Assembly (NCBI GenBank): GCA_964344485.1
Contig: CAYFNF010000003.1
Span: forward strand, 124,001 to 188,000
DNA: 64,000 nt
Direction: 5' to 3'
Origin: CAYFNF01 sp964344485
GTDB taxonomy: Bacteria; Patescibacteriota; Patescibacteriia; UBA9570; XYC2-FULL-38-9
Below, one piece after another: positions 1 to 8,629 of this stretch. The notes beneath the pieces are model-generated. The model saw only the letters and a list, made by a program, of their open reading frames with translations, was not told where the DNA came from and did no database searches. The translations under genes were made by a program, and so were the position numbers. Each line of letters opens with the position of its first letter. Position 1 is the first letter of the stretch.

Positions 1-342
1 CTCTCCGCTCTCTACATGCTTAAGTACATCTGCCAGAACTACTTTTAACTTCCCGCGTGCTTGCTCCAAACTAATTTGTAAACTCTCTGCTAACGTCAGA
101 CCAGCCTTCATCATTACTGCCAAATTCTTTGTAAACAATACAATATCCGTCCTACTCACACGGCCAATGTTCAATGGAGAATGCAATGACCGTCCTCTTC
201 GATATCTCTCAAGATGATAGACTTCTAGCCCCTTACTTCGCAACAGCTGACGTGCTGCAGCACTAGACTCTGCATCAATAACTCCGTGTTGCGGAGTTTT
301 CTCTGGATCCGTGCTTTTTGCTGCTGAATACGAATACTTCAT
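1..342 (-). CDS. pilC: Type IV pilus inner-membrane platform protein PilC (5' part only)
   Basis: The first 114 codons of a GspF/PilC-type platform protein, cut off by the left window edge. Reading from the ATG at 342, the segment DIVLFTKNLAVMMKAG at about residues 71-86, followed by LTLAES and a conserved VLADVLKHVESGE, matches the first GspF (T2SSF) domain. PilC sits in the cytoplasmic membrane and couples the extension ATPase PilB to pilin polymerisation. The start lies 9 nt after the pilB stop codon, so the two are almost certainly co-transcribed. The N-terminal 65 residues before the domain are poorly conserved, as usual for the family. The identification is strong; the rest of the gene is outside the window. 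Confidence 0.9.
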   Translation of the reverse strand, partial: MKYSYSAAKSTDPEKTPQHGVIDAESSAAARQLLRSKGLEVYHLERYRRGRSLHSPLNIGRVSRTDIVLFTKNLAVMMKAGLTLAESLQISLEQARGKLKVVLADVLKHVESGE

Positions 343-351
343 ATTATGCCG

Positions 352-2031
352 TTACTCTCTAATTACTCGCATGACTTCTTCTATAGTAGTAGCACCACGC
401 AGTGCTTTCTTTAGCCCGTCTTCATACATGGTAGTCATGCCTTGTTTCTGCGCCTGTGTCTTGATCTTGCTGGCATCTGCTTTCTTCATGATTAACTGCT
501 TAATCTCTTCCGTAATACTCATAACTTCAAAAATGCCCGTACGTCCCATGTACCCAGTGTTGTTGCAGATCTTGCACCCTTTTCCTTTGTAGAAACGAAC
601 TTCATCCATAGGTCCATCTACAGTAATATACTGAGATAGATTAAACGCTTTCTTCACATCGCCTAGTAGCTCTCCAGAGATCATAGCGCTCTCCACACAT
701 TGAGAGCAGATTTTTCGCACTAGACGTTGTGCAACAATGACGTTTACTGTTGATGCAATTAAAAATGGTTCTATTCCCATATCCAGTAATCGCGGAAGTG
801 TTGTTGCGGCATCGTTTGTATGAAGTGTTGAGAGAACCAAATGCCCGGTCATTGCAGAGTTCACTGCAATATCCGCTGTTTCTTCATCTCGAATCTCCCC
901 TACCATAATTACATCTGGATCTTGTCGTACAATGGAACGTAAACCAGAGGCGAAAGTGAGATTGGTTTTCACATCTACCTGAATCTGGTTTACACCACCG
1001 ATGTCGTACTCTACTGGATCTTCAATCGTGGAGATATTTACACTACGCGTGTTGAGCAGCTTAATAATCGCGTACAGCGTGGTGGTTTTTCCAGACCCCG
1101 TGGGACCAGTAGCTAAAATCATTCCGTGCGGTTTACGGATCGCTTCTTGAGTAATTGCCAATTGATCTTCCTCAAGCCCTAAACTATCCAACGAGAACTG
1201 TTGCGCGCCCTCAGAAAGCAAACGTAGTACCACTTTCTCTCCATCAGTAATCGGAACCACAGAGACACGAATATCAACATCTTCGTTCGCTGCATTATAT
1301 ATAAACTTCCCATCTTGTGCTAAACGGTGTTCGTCGGTCCTTAGATTAGCTAAAATCTTAATACGCATGATAATTTGCTCATGATACTGAAGCGGAATAT
1401 TTCCTACATCATGCAGAATTCCATCAATACGATATCGAACTAAGACTAGGTCCTCAACAGGCTCGATGTGAATATCTGAAGCACGTCCTTCGTATGCATA
1501 GCGCAAGATGATATCAACGGTTTGAACAATTGCGTCTTCTTCTTCTATATCATCCCCCTCTTGAACTTTAGAGATGATTGAATGGAGCTCTTTATCAATT
1601 CCAATATTATACAGACGGATTGCTTGCTCAATGTCTTTTTTTGTTGCAAAGAACACATTCACCTCTTTCCCGGTTTTCTTCTTAACCGTGTGAATAAGCT
1701 CTACATTATTCACATCATTTAATGCAAGAGATACCTCGGTCGGTGTAACGCTGAATACAATAGCATTCTGCTTCTGGGCCATGGTCACTGGTATCGTGTT
1801 CAACGCTTGCTGGTCTATAGATATCTTCTGAAGATAGATAAACGGCACTTTTAAATGATACGCCATGAGTGCGCCCAAGTGCTCATCCGACACGAGCCCT
1901 TTCCCGATAAGCAACTCTTCAACAGATTTCTTGGTCTGCTCAGCCTCGTCCAGGGTATTCTGAAACTGCTCCTCTGTCAGGAACTCCTTCTCGACTAGAA
2001 TTTCATGCAGTTGTTCTTCGGTAAGCTTCAT
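352..2031 (-). CDS. pilB: Type IV pilus extension ATPase PilB (GspE family)
   Basis: Hexameric cytoplasmic ATPase that powers pilus assembly. The 559-aa protein has an N-terminal MshEN/GspE-N domain (residues 1-150), the Asp/His-box segment ASDIHIEP near 184-191, a Walker A motif GPTGSGKTT at 309-317, and a C-terminal four-cysteine zinc site (CSQC and CKIC). Length is normal for the family. Its ATG overlaps the stop of the upstream receiver gene by four bases (ATGA), which indicates translational coupling, and pilC follows 9 nt later. The operon places pilus extension directly under a histidine kinase and two receivers. No Shine-Dalgarno sequence precedes the start. Confidence 0.95.
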   Translation of the reverse strand: MKLTEEQLHEILVEKEFLTEEQFQNTLDEAEQTKKSVEELLIGKGLVSDEHLGALMAYHLKVPFIYLQKISIDQQALNTIPVTMAQKQNAIVFSVTPTEVSLALNDVNNVELIHTVKKKTGKEVNVFFATKKDIEQAIRLYNIGIDKELHSIISKVQEGDDIEEEDAIVQTVDIILRYAYEGRASDIHIEPVEDLVLVRYRIDGILHDVGNIPLQYHEQIIMRIKILANLRTDEHRLAQDGKFIYNAANEDVDIRVSVVPITDGEKVVLRLLSEGAQQFSLDSLGLEEDQLAITQEAIRKPHGMILATGPTGSGKTTTLYAIIKLLNTRSVNISTIEDPVEYDIGGVNQIQVDVKTNLTFASGLRSIVRQDPDVIMVGEIRDEETADIAVNSAMTGHLVLSTLHTNDAATTLPRLLDMGIEPFLIASTVNVIVAQRLVRKICSQCVESAMISGELLGDVKKAFNLSQYITVDGPMDEVRFYKGKGCKICNNTGYMGRTGIFEVMSITEEIKQLIMKKADASKIKTQAQKQGMTTMYEDGLKKALRGATTIEEVMRVIRE

Positions 2032-2414
2032 GCTAACACTTGTTTTATTGCTTCAATCACATCTCCAATAGCAGTATTGCTCTTTACCAAACAGATGTCT
2101 GAAGCGACGAGATAGGACTGAATGCGTTGTAGGTTCGGCTCATCTGCCAAGTTAGTGAGCACGATAATTGGCGGGCCAGATGGAATTTTACTTTTCCGCA
2201 GCTTCTCTAAAATGGCGAATCCATCTGTCCGCGGGAGAATGATATCTAGAATCACGACATCTGGATTCCACTCCTCATAACGACGAAGGCCTTCTTCGCC
2301 AGTTAGTGCTTCTGCAACCATGTATCCTTCGTCCTCAATTTGATCACGCAATACATCTTGCAGTGCTTTCTCATCTTCGATGATGAGTATTTTTCGTTGC
2401 GTTCCTTTTGTCAT
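2028..2414 (-). CDS. Single-domain response regulator (receiver only)
   Basis: A 128-aa CheY-like receiver with no output domain. The acidic pocket IIEDE lies at residues 11-15, the phospho-acceptor is Asp57 in VVILDIILPR, and the conserved Lys is in LVKSN near residue 110. The conserved Thr position reads VLTN. It sits between another receiver and pilB and overlaps pilB by four bases, so it probably passes a signal from the kinase upstream to the pilus machinery by protein-protein contact, as in PilG/PilH-like systems; that link is inferred from position. The run GAGGGGG lies only a base or two before the ATG, too close for a normal Shine-Dalgarno. Confidence 0.9.
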   Translation of the reverse strand: MTKGTQRKILIIEDEKALQDVLRDQIEDEGYMVAEALTGEEGLRRYEEWNPDVVILDIILPRTDGFAILEKLRKSKIPSGPPIIVLTNLADEPNLQRIQSYLVASDICLVKSNTAIGDVIEAIKQVLA

Positions 2415-2451
2415 ACCCCCTCTGATTAATATTGATTATACTATATATCAG

Positions 2452-2868
2452 TTATGATTCATTTGACGGTGCAGGCTCACTGGGCGTTCCAACATGCTTC
2501 GCAATTTTCTCTATCACTGAACGAAATGAATGATTTGCTTTTACGTGGTAATCCTCTGCACCAAGTTTCATTGCCTGCTCTACATCAGCATCCTGCCCGA
2601 GATTTGAAAGCACAATAATTGGCACATCCTTGAGGTCGTCCAGCTTTTTAATCTTCTTTAAAAAATCAAACCCAGACATGCGTGGCAAAATCATATCCAG
2701 CAGAATCAATCCTGGTTGTTCCTGTTGCGCCATGGTCAGCGCCTCTTCTCCGTTGGTTGCAACACTAACGTCATATCCTTCATCTCGTAAGCGTTCTAGA
2801 TATACTTTCAAAAGAAAATTATCATCTTCAACAATTAAGACTTTTTTCGTTGTTGATGTTTTGCTCAT
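2452..2868 (-). CDS. Single-domain response regulator (receiver only)
   Basis: A 138-aa CheY-like receiver. Acidic residues lie at 14-16 (VEDD), the phospho-acceptor is Asp58 in LILLDMILPR, the Thr/Ser position is VLSN and the conserved Lys is in HVKAN. A short Pro/Ser/Glu tail replaces any DNA-binding domain. It follows the histidine kinase gene by 18 nt and precedes the second receiver by 37 nt. The two receivers are similar but not close copies, so the kinase may have two acceptors of different function or one may be a phosphate sink; this is inference. Confidence 0.9.
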   Translation of the reverse strand: MSKTSTTKKVLIVEDDNFLLKVYLERLRDEGYDVSVATNGEEALTMAQQEQPGLILLDMILPRMSGFDFLKKIKKLDDLKDVPIIVLSNLGQDADVEQAMKLGAEDYHVKANHSFRSVIEKIAKHVGTPSEPAPSNES

Positions 2869-2886
2869 ATTGATATTTGTTTACTA

Positions 2887-4083
2887 TTATTTCTTGGTTG
2901 TTTTTGCTGAAACTGCTCGTGGGATCGAGAAATAGAATGTTGATCCTTCACCTATAGTTGAATCTACCCATATCTTTCCTTTATTGAATGAAAGCAGCAT
3001 CTTACAGATGTATAATCCCAAACCCGAACCTTCTGCCTGAGTCGCAATCGCATTCTCCGCACGAAAGAAGGGTTCAAATAATCGATGGACCTCTGACTTG
3101 GCGATTCCAATACCTTGATCTTGAATAGAAAAGATAATCTCCTTTGGCTTTACCTCTGCATCAATAATAAGTGTCTCTTTTCCACGAGTGTATTTAATGC
3201 CGTTGGATACGAGGTTCTGAATAACTTGCCGAATCTTTGCTGGGTCTGCCTTTACTTCAGGAAGTGCCTTGGTACAGAAACGACAGTCCATGGTGACGTT
3301 ATTTGCTCGAGCAAAAGTCTCCATCTCACGCACCACACTGGCAAACACTGGGGAGAGGTCAATCACTTCTGGGGTGTTCTTAATCTTTCCTGCTTCTAAA
3401 CGAGAGACGTTTAACAAGTCGTTAATAAGCAAAATCATTCTTTCATTGGATTGAAACGCTTGCTCTAAGTAATCCTTCTGTCGCTCAGAAACCGGCTCTC
3501 CGCGACGATTCTCGATTAATGTCTCAAGGTACCACTTAATCGCAGAAAGAGGTGTACGCAATTGATGAGAAACAATAGACACAAACTCGGACTTCATGCG
3601 ATTAATCTCGTACTCCCGACTCACGTCACGAATAGTGACAACCGCCCCACGCACTTTTTTCTTCATGTCGTGCACTGCTGCTGCGGAGTACGTGATCGGA
3701 ATGGTCTTTCCGCTCTTTTGTATGAGAAAAATATGACTTCCTGCTTCAACCACTTTCTGTTTTTTTATGACCTCATCAAGTGGCAGTGTACTCTTCTGCT
3801 TACCCTCTGTCTGAATGTGAATAATCTCATGAACTGGCTGACTGATTACTTCATCCTCTGAATACCCAAGAACCGTCTCTGCGACTGGATTGATGTGCAA
3901 AATATTTAAATCCTTGTCTACCACAATAACTCCGTCTCCGATACTGCGGAGCACTGTCTCAAATTCCGTCTCTAACGCACAAATGTGGTGACGGCCGTTC
4001 TTCTTGGTTGTTTTTTTTCGCGTAGCAGGCTTTTTAGTTGCACGCTTTTTCGCACTAGTGGAAGTGCTTTTCTTCTGCGGCAT
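2887..4083 (-). CDS. PAS-domain sensor histidine kinase
   Basis: A 398-aa soluble histidine kinase without membrane segments. Order: a Lys/Thr/Ala-rich basic N-terminus (residues 1-32), a PAS domain (about 38-160), the HisKA H-box VSHQLRTPL with phospho-acceptor His173, and an HATPase_c domain with N-box (NLVSNGIKY), G1 box (DQGIGI), F-box (LFEPFFRAE) and G2 box (GSGLGLYI). It is the first gene of the kinase / receiver / receiver / pilB / pilC run and probably senses a cytoplasmic signal to control the pilus. The basic N-terminus resembles those on other proteins of this genome (for example RpoD) and may bind nucleic acid or the membrane; that is a guess. Confidence 0.92.
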   Translation of the reverse strand: MPQKKSTSTSAKKRATKKPATRKKTTKKNGRHHICALETEFETVLRSIGDGVIVVDKDLNILHINPVAETVLGYSEDEVISQPVHEIIHIQTEGKQKSTLPLDEVIKKQKVVEAGSHIFLIQKSGKTIPITYSAAAVHDMKKKVRGAVVTIRDVSREYEINRMKSEFVSIVSHQLRTPLSAIKWYLETLIENRRGEPVSERQKDYLEQAFQSNERMILLINDLLNVSRLEAGKIKNTPEVIDLSPVFASVVREMETFARANNVTMDCRFCTKALPEVKADPAKIRQVIQNLVSNGIKYTRGKETLIIDAEVKPKEIIFSIQDQGIGIAKSEVHRLFEPFFRAENAIATQAEGSGLGLYICKMLLSFNKGKIWVDSTIGEGSTFYFSIPRAVSAKTTKK

Positions 4084-4104
4084 ATTGTATTGAAATATAG
4101 ATAA

Positions 4105-4133
4105 ATTATAGCAAAAATGAGGTAGTTTGTAAA
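4105..4133 (-). promoter_or_regulatory. Sigma-70 type promoter of the kinase-pilus operon
   Basis: On the minus strand a -35 TTTACA (4133-4128) and a perfect -10 TATAAT (4110-4105) are separated by 17 nt. The predicted start leaves a leader of only about 15 nt before the kinase ATG at 4083. The -35 lies inside the hairpin that terminates the upstream gene. Confidence 0.7.
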
Positions 4134-4141
4134 CTACCTCA
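4113..4141 (-). terminator. Intrinsic terminator overlapping the next promoter
   Basis: A perfect 10-bp inverted repeat (4119-4128 with 4131-4140) is followed on the minus strand by a T-run. It would stop transcripts of the [2Fe-2S] gene at 4173-4502. The hairpin contains the -35 box of the downstream kinase operon. Confidence 0.75.
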
Positions 4142-4172
4142 TAAAATGAAATTTCTTGGATATGAATTGCTA

Positions 4173-4502
4173 CTAAAAGAGCTCGCCTCCGATAATTCGC
4201 TCAAATGTTTCTCGATCCTGTTCTTGAATGTGACGTACTTCCCCAAGTGTTCCCTCTGGATCTTCTAGCAACTGCTTTATCTTGTCCGTATCTACTTTAC
4301 GCATCACAATAGTATCATTGACACGCACCACTGGCCCTTGTTCGCAATCTCCCATACAGTCTCCAGATTCAATAATCAGCTCTGGGTAATCTTGTTTCAT
4401 CTTTTCGTCATAGAAACGCTCTGCCACAGTTAAAACAGATTTTGATCCTTTATCCTGACAGGTAGCGTTCTGACAAACGCTTATTTTTCGTAGTAATGAC
4501 AT
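4173..4502 (-). CDS. Thioredoxin-like [2Fe-2S] ferredoxin
   Basis: A 109-aa protein of the thioredoxin-like [2Fe-2S] family (related to NuoE and Shethna-type ferredoxins). Candidate cluster ligands are in VCQNATCQDKGS near residues 9-14 and in GDCMGDCEQGP near residues 48-52. It is expected to carry electrons in the cytoplasm; no oxidoreductase partner gene is adjacent, so the partner is unknown. The neighbour upstream (4559-4846) is an unknown small protein 56 nt away. An intrinsic terminator follows the gene. Confidence 0.8.
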   Translation of the reverse strand: MSLLRKISVCQNATCQDKGSKSVLTVAERFYDEKMKQDYPELIIESGDCMGDCEQGPVVRVNDTIVMRKVDTDKIKQLLEDPEGTLGEVRHIQEQDRETFERIIGGELF

Positions 4503-4558
4503 ACGATAATAAAAATACTGTGTGCAGAGTGTTTCGTCAAGTAGCGTCTTTCTGCAAA

Positions 4559-4846
4559 CTATGAAGAACGCATCCTGTTCACAATCTCCTCTGCAAACTC
4601 TGGAAAGTACCGCTCAATCACATCTAAAGAGAATGAAGGTAAAATCGACTCCTTTGGCTCACGCTCAAGTAAGAAGTGGAATGACTCTCGAATCAGGCCT
4701 TCCACGTTCTCCGGATCTCCTCCATAGCGCTGAATAAGGTCAGTGGTGTAGCTCACCGTATGTTCGGTGCGTGAACCATTCTGATCATCGGCTACTGTCA
4801 CGATCACGCTTTCTGGACTGTCTGATTGTATAGTTATTGTTGGCAT
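4559..4846 (-). CDS. Hypothetical 95-aa protein
   Basis: A small soluble acidic protein. The N-terminal half looks like a beta-sandwich edge (alternating Thr/Ile/Val), the C-terminal half is helical and rich in Glu, with the segment ESFHFLLEREP near residues 54-64. I do not recognise a family. It lies 56 nt upstream of the [2Fe-2S] gene in the same direction and may be co-transcribed with it. No Shine-Dalgarno sequence is seen before the ATG. Confidence 0.65.
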   Translation of the reverse strand: MPTITIQSDSPESVIVTVADDQNGSRTEHTVSYTTDLIQRYGGDPENVEGLIRESFHFLLEREPKESILPSFSLDVIERYFPEFAEEIVNRMRSS

Positions 4847-4920
4847 AAGATAGTTGGTTACTGCTCTTAGTATTGTACTGCATCTTGGCCTGCTTTGCTA
4901 CTAATAATCCTCGGTAATAA

Positions 4921-4951
4921 AAAAGACTGGCAGCTTTTGCCAGTCTTTTTA
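4921..4951. terminator. Bidirectional intrinsic terminator
   Basis: An 8-bp stem (4925-4932 with 4939-4946) is flanked by A-runs on one side and T-runs on the other, so it can work in both directions. It ends the HU transcript. Confidence 0.85.
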
Positions 4952-4970
4952 TGTTGAAAGAACAATGTTT

Positions 4971-5258
4971 CTATTCGAGTACTGCATCTTTAGCAGCTTT
5001 TGCAACACGGAATTTACACACAGTCTTTGCAGGAATGTGGATCTCTTCTCCTGTTGCTGGGTTGCGACCCATGCGTGCTTTACGATTTTGCTTAACAAGC
5101 TTTCCGAATCCTGGAAGTGTGCATTGTCCAGCTTCTCGGGTCTCATCGTATGCAAGCTGCACAAGATTCTCCCAAAACTCTGCGACTTCCTTTTTGCTCA
5201 TCCCGGTCTTCTCTGCAAGAGCGGTGAAAAACTGGGACTTCGTTAGTGGTTTTCGCAT
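4971..5258 (-). CDS. HU-family nucleoid DNA-binding protein
   Basis: A 95-aa HU/IHF-type protein that bends and compacts DNA as a dimer. The N-terminal helices (KSQFFTALAEKTGMS) and the DNA-binding arm motif GRNPATGEEI are clear, followed by the usual conserved Phe and C-terminal Ala/Lys helix. I start it at the ATG at 5258 (MRKPLTKSQ); an in-frame start 21 codons upstream gives residues not found in the family. A bidirectional terminator follows, so it is monocistronic. Confidence 0.93.
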   Translation of the reverse strand: MRKPLTKSQFFTALAEKTGMSKKEVAEFWENLVQLAYDETREAGQCTLPGFGKLVKQNRKARMGRNPATGEEIHIPAKTVCKFRVAKAAKDAVLE

Positions 5259-5418
5259 GTGTTTCTTTATATTAATTATTTTTTGCTTGGATATTGTACA
5301 CTTTTCCTCAGGAATCGACAAGGTTTTTCAAGGGTTTTTGCACACAGTTCATAGAAATTGCGCTAACATTAGCAATTCTATAATTCCTGTTTATACGCCT
5401 CTCTCGCCATACCGTGCA

Positions 5419-7229
5419 CTATTCAACTACTGTAGGACCAAGAAGTGTATCCATGAGCTCTATCTCTTGATCCAAGGTCTCATCATTCAACGCTTCTGCT
5501 TGCTCAGCAAAGTACGCACGGAAAATAGTGAACAGATCTTGATAGTGCTCTGAAATCTGTAGGTCAACTGATCCTCGCTCCCAGGTTCCAGTGTCATCAA
5601 TAGGCTCTGGGATCATAATACCAGTGTCTTCAGTCATATATGGATCATAGACCGCTGGTTTGTCAGCAATATCCTCACGTTCATCAACAATCCAGTTCTT
5701 CATAACGTTTACGTATCTCGATAAGAGCACGCCTTTGTGAATTCCGGTGTTATCAAACGATTCTGGTGAGGTGTCTCCGAAATCTACTGTAGCAGTAGAA
5801 GTGCTGGTCTCCCCAGACCGATTTTCGTAACTCGCGCTCAGAGAGATCGTTGGATTGTCTGAGGTTTTCTTCAGCTGTAACAACACAAGGCCGCCTTTGG
5901 TCTCCCCGTCTACGGTTTCAGATGGAAAGAGTGTGTTCACTTTCATGATCTCGCCCGTGGCTTCATCAGCCTCAGGAGATCCATAAACTTTTTCAATATC
6001 GTACCCTTCTGCGTCAACAGTGAGTTGTAAGTTGAAGACTAGTGGGGTGACCATATAGTCAAATCCATCATCCATGCGTTCTGTNNNNNNNNNNNNNNNN
6101 NNNNNNNNNNNNNNNNNNNNNNNNNNNNNNAGTTTGCACCTCGGATCTTGGTAATGGCTTCAATTAATTCAGTATTAAAGTCCACACCAATACCGATGAA
6201 AGTGGTATAGACGTTGTCACCTGCATTGCTCTCGGTCATGCCAAGTAAACTATCTTCGTCTGTTGCCCCGATATTCGGCATCGCATCAGTTAAGAAGATA
6301 ATGCGATTCTCATACTCATTTTGATCAACATCAAGATACTCTTCATAGAACTCAGTTCCCAATTCCATTCCTGCTTCCATGTTTGTTCCTCCTTGCGGTG
6401 TGAGCTCTAGAATATGATCAGCGATATCTTCCATGTCTGTATCCCCGACCTTGGTCATATTCTTAGCTTTATAACCAGAGTTATCATAGACCACCATTCC
6501 AAATCGGTCGTCGTCTTCTAAATGATCCAGTAGCGCAACAATCGACTCATTCGCTACCTCCATCTTACTCTTGGTGGTATCGTTCTCGTCCTCGTCCAAC
6601 TCCACCATATTTCCGTAACGATCGTAGTAATATGAATTAAATGATGAAGACATAGAGCCAGAGATATCTAATACAATCGCCAAGTTCAGTTTCTTTCTTT
6701 GGAAGTCACTCTCTTTCATGCCCGAGTTTAGGCCAACTGCCATGAAGTACTCTGTTTCAGTAGACAGTGGATCTTTTGACACTGCAGTGGAGTAGGAAGG
6801 GCAAAAGAGCTCTTCACACTCTTCCTTCTGACCTGTGTCAAAGTAGTAGTCATAAAACAACCCTTCATACGTAATATCTGTTGGCAGCGGAAGGTAGTCA
6901 TTTTCAATATTCTCTCGGAAGTTATTTACGTCTTTCGCACCTCCGGTGGAAAAGCCGAGCGCTGCTTCATCAGCTACTGCTTGCGGAGCTGCTGATAGTG
7001 AAGAGAACACGCCCCCGCTACTAGACGAACCGTACCCAGTAATTTTTTCTGCAGTTGCATCCGCAGAGAACAGCCATTCACTGTCTTCGTTGTCTGCGTT
7101 TACATTTGCAGTATTGCTATTGCTATTGATCGTAGGGTCATCAATAGACATGGTTAAAAGCACCACTCCGCTTGCGATAATCACCGCAGCAATAATTGCG
7201 CCGAGTAATGCGACCGATGTTTTTCTCAT
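5419..7229 (-). CDS. Secreted von Willebrand factor A domain protein (broken by an assembly gap)
   Basis: One gene interrupted by a run of 46 N. The upstream part (7229 to the gap) has an N-terminal membrane anchor or signal (residues 6-28), a Ser/Asn/Asp-rich linker, and a VWA domain with the metal-binding MIDAS motif DISGSMSSS near residue 186, the conserved Thr/Gly loop PQGGTNMEAG and FLTDAMPN. The downstream part (about 6075 to 5419) is an acidic beta-rich extension ending in LLGPTVVE. The two parts are in different frames across the gap, which is most simply explained by the N-run not having its true length. VWA domains bind protein ligands through a metal ion; the likely role is adhesion at the cell surface. 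The downstream neighbours are also secreted proteins. Confidence 0.8.
6085..6130. other. Assembly gap (46 N)
   Basis: A run of N inside the VWA gene. Its true length is unknown, and the two halves of the gene are out of frame across it. Confidence 0.99.
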
Positions 7230-7279
7230 AGATATATCTATTAATTAATAATCGTTTATATGTCGTTAGAATGTTACAT

Positions 7280-7900
7280 TTATTGTGCTGCCTCCATGCA
7301 CGTTTGATGCTGCTGTGCAATCAACTCTTCATCGTGTTCAAGCAGCAAACCCGCTGCCCCAGAGTAATTATCAGTACCAATGCCTACTCCGTAGTATACA
7401 TTATTTGTATTCCATAATACATCACAATCAACCTCATCCTGTTCAGTAAAGATAAAGACCACACGATCCAGGTCCACGCCTACTACTTCAATATGACTCT
7501 CTCCTGGTTCTGAGGACCAACGTTCTACTGTAATATCCTCAAACGGCTCATAGACCATGAGAGCATTTGTTTCATCTGTCGCTAGGCCATAGTACTTCAA
7601 CCCAACGCGATCTTGCCCTGCATATGAACTCATTTCAGTCTCCACTTCTTCAAACAGCAGCTCTGTTGGCCTCGAATGCGTAATGTTGTATCCCCTTTGA
7701 ATAGGTTCGTACCCGCTCCCAGCAAGAGATTCTCCGAGATCAGCAAGGTCATGCAATGAAGTGCTTGCGATATTTGTTGAATCCACATCCGTACGCGGCC
7801 ACAACATCCAAATCAGCCCGATCACGAGAAGAGCGCAAACGATAATGATAATGATAAATATCAGTGCACGATTTTTCTTCTTTGTTTCGTGTTGCTCCAT
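7280..7900 (-). CDS. Membrane-anchored hypothetical protein
   Basis: A 206-aa protein with a basic N-terminus, one transmembrane segment (ALIFIIIIIVCALLVIGL, residues 12-29) and an acidic extracellular domain of about 170 residues with two Cys (near 160 and 200). I recognise no family. It lies 6 nt downstream of the TIG-tail ORF and 50 nt upstream of the VWA gene, all on the minus strand, so it is probably part of the same surface-protein transcription unit. Confidence 0.7.
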   Translation of the reverse strand: MEQHETKKKNRALIFIIIIIVCALLVIGLIWMLWPRTDVDSTNIASTSLHDLADLGESLAGSGYEPIQRGYNITHSRPTELLFEEVETEMSSYAGQDRVGLKYYGLATDETNALMVYEPFEDITVERWSSEPGESHIEVVGVDLDRVVFIFTEQDEVDCDVLWNTNNVYYGVGIGTDNYSGAAGLLLEHDEELIAQQHQTCMEAAQ

Positions 7901-7906
7901 AGCTAC

Positions 7907-8629
7907 TTATTTAATTCTTACTGCACGTTCTTTGCGCACCTTTTTTTTCTTTGGGTTCGTAACAGTTACAGTATACTGCTTCTTTTTTAACTTTTTTAGG
8001 TTAAACACTGCGACAATCTTCTTCTTACTCTTAAAGATCACTTTCTTTGCTTTCTTTTTCCCAAACTTCACTTTGGATTTTTTCTTAAAGTTATTTCCTT
8101 TAATCGTAAACTTGTAGTTCTTTCTTCGCTTCTTCTTCACCGAAGACTTGGTTACTTTCTTAGGTGAAATCGATCGTATACGAGGCATCGAAATATCTCG
8201 TACTTTTTTTGTCTGTACCGCTGTGTCACCATTATAGACTTTACTCTTAGTAAGATCGCTCCAGTTTTTTACATCAATCTCCTGGGTAGTGGACCCAGGG
8301 ATACTCACATCATCAACAGTCACGGTCTCTCCGCTCGTGAGTGTTTCTTTCTTAATGCGTAGATCAAATGTCTCGGTGGTGGTACTAGTGCTCATAACCT
8401 CTAAGTCATGCTCGCTGTTTATCCCCAAATACATGGCAGTGTATTCTTCAGGAGATAAGCCAGTCGCAGTATAAGAAAACGCTTTCTGTCCACTAGTCTC
8501 TGCGATTGTTAAATCCATGTCCGCACCATCAACGTAGTTAAGGAAACCAACAGACCCTTCTAAGAGAACGACAGTATCAAGAGTAGTTGGTAATATCTGT
8601 ACTACCAAGCGCAAATAGTCCCCACTCAT
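7907..8629 (-). CDS. Lys-rich TIG/IPT-like tail, probably the frameshifted C-terminus of the gene at 8577-9971
   Basis: The open frame has 240 codons from an internal ATG. The last 100 residues are extremely Lys-rich but keep the pattern of an IPT/TIG immunoglobulin-like domain (KFTIKGNNFKKKSKVKF, later YTVTVTNPKKKK). The frame has no signal peptide of its own and begins 52 nt inside the upstream protease ORF in another frame. Secreted relatives in this window carry the same Lys-rich tail at the end of a signal-peptide protein, so I think this is the C-terminal half of one gene split by a frameshift or sequencing error. If it is a separate gene it would be an unsecreted basic protein, which is less likely. 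Confidence 0.6.
   Translation of the reverse strand: MSGDYLRLVVQILPTTLDTVVLLEGSVGFLNYVDGADMDLTIAETSGQKAFSYTATGLSPEEYTAMYLGINSEHDLEVMSTSTTTETFDLRIKKETLTSGETVTVDDVSIPGSTTQEIDVKNWSDLTKSKVYNGDTAVQTKKVRDISMPRIRSISPKKVTKSSVKKKRRKNYKFTIKGNNFKKKSKVKFGKKKAKKVIFKSKKKIVAVFNLKKLKKKQYTVTVTNPKKKKVRKERAVRIK

Noticed and set aside
4951..5553. 200-aa plus-strand frame over HU
   Set aside because: It covers the HU gene and its terminator on the opposite strand; HU is unambiguous.
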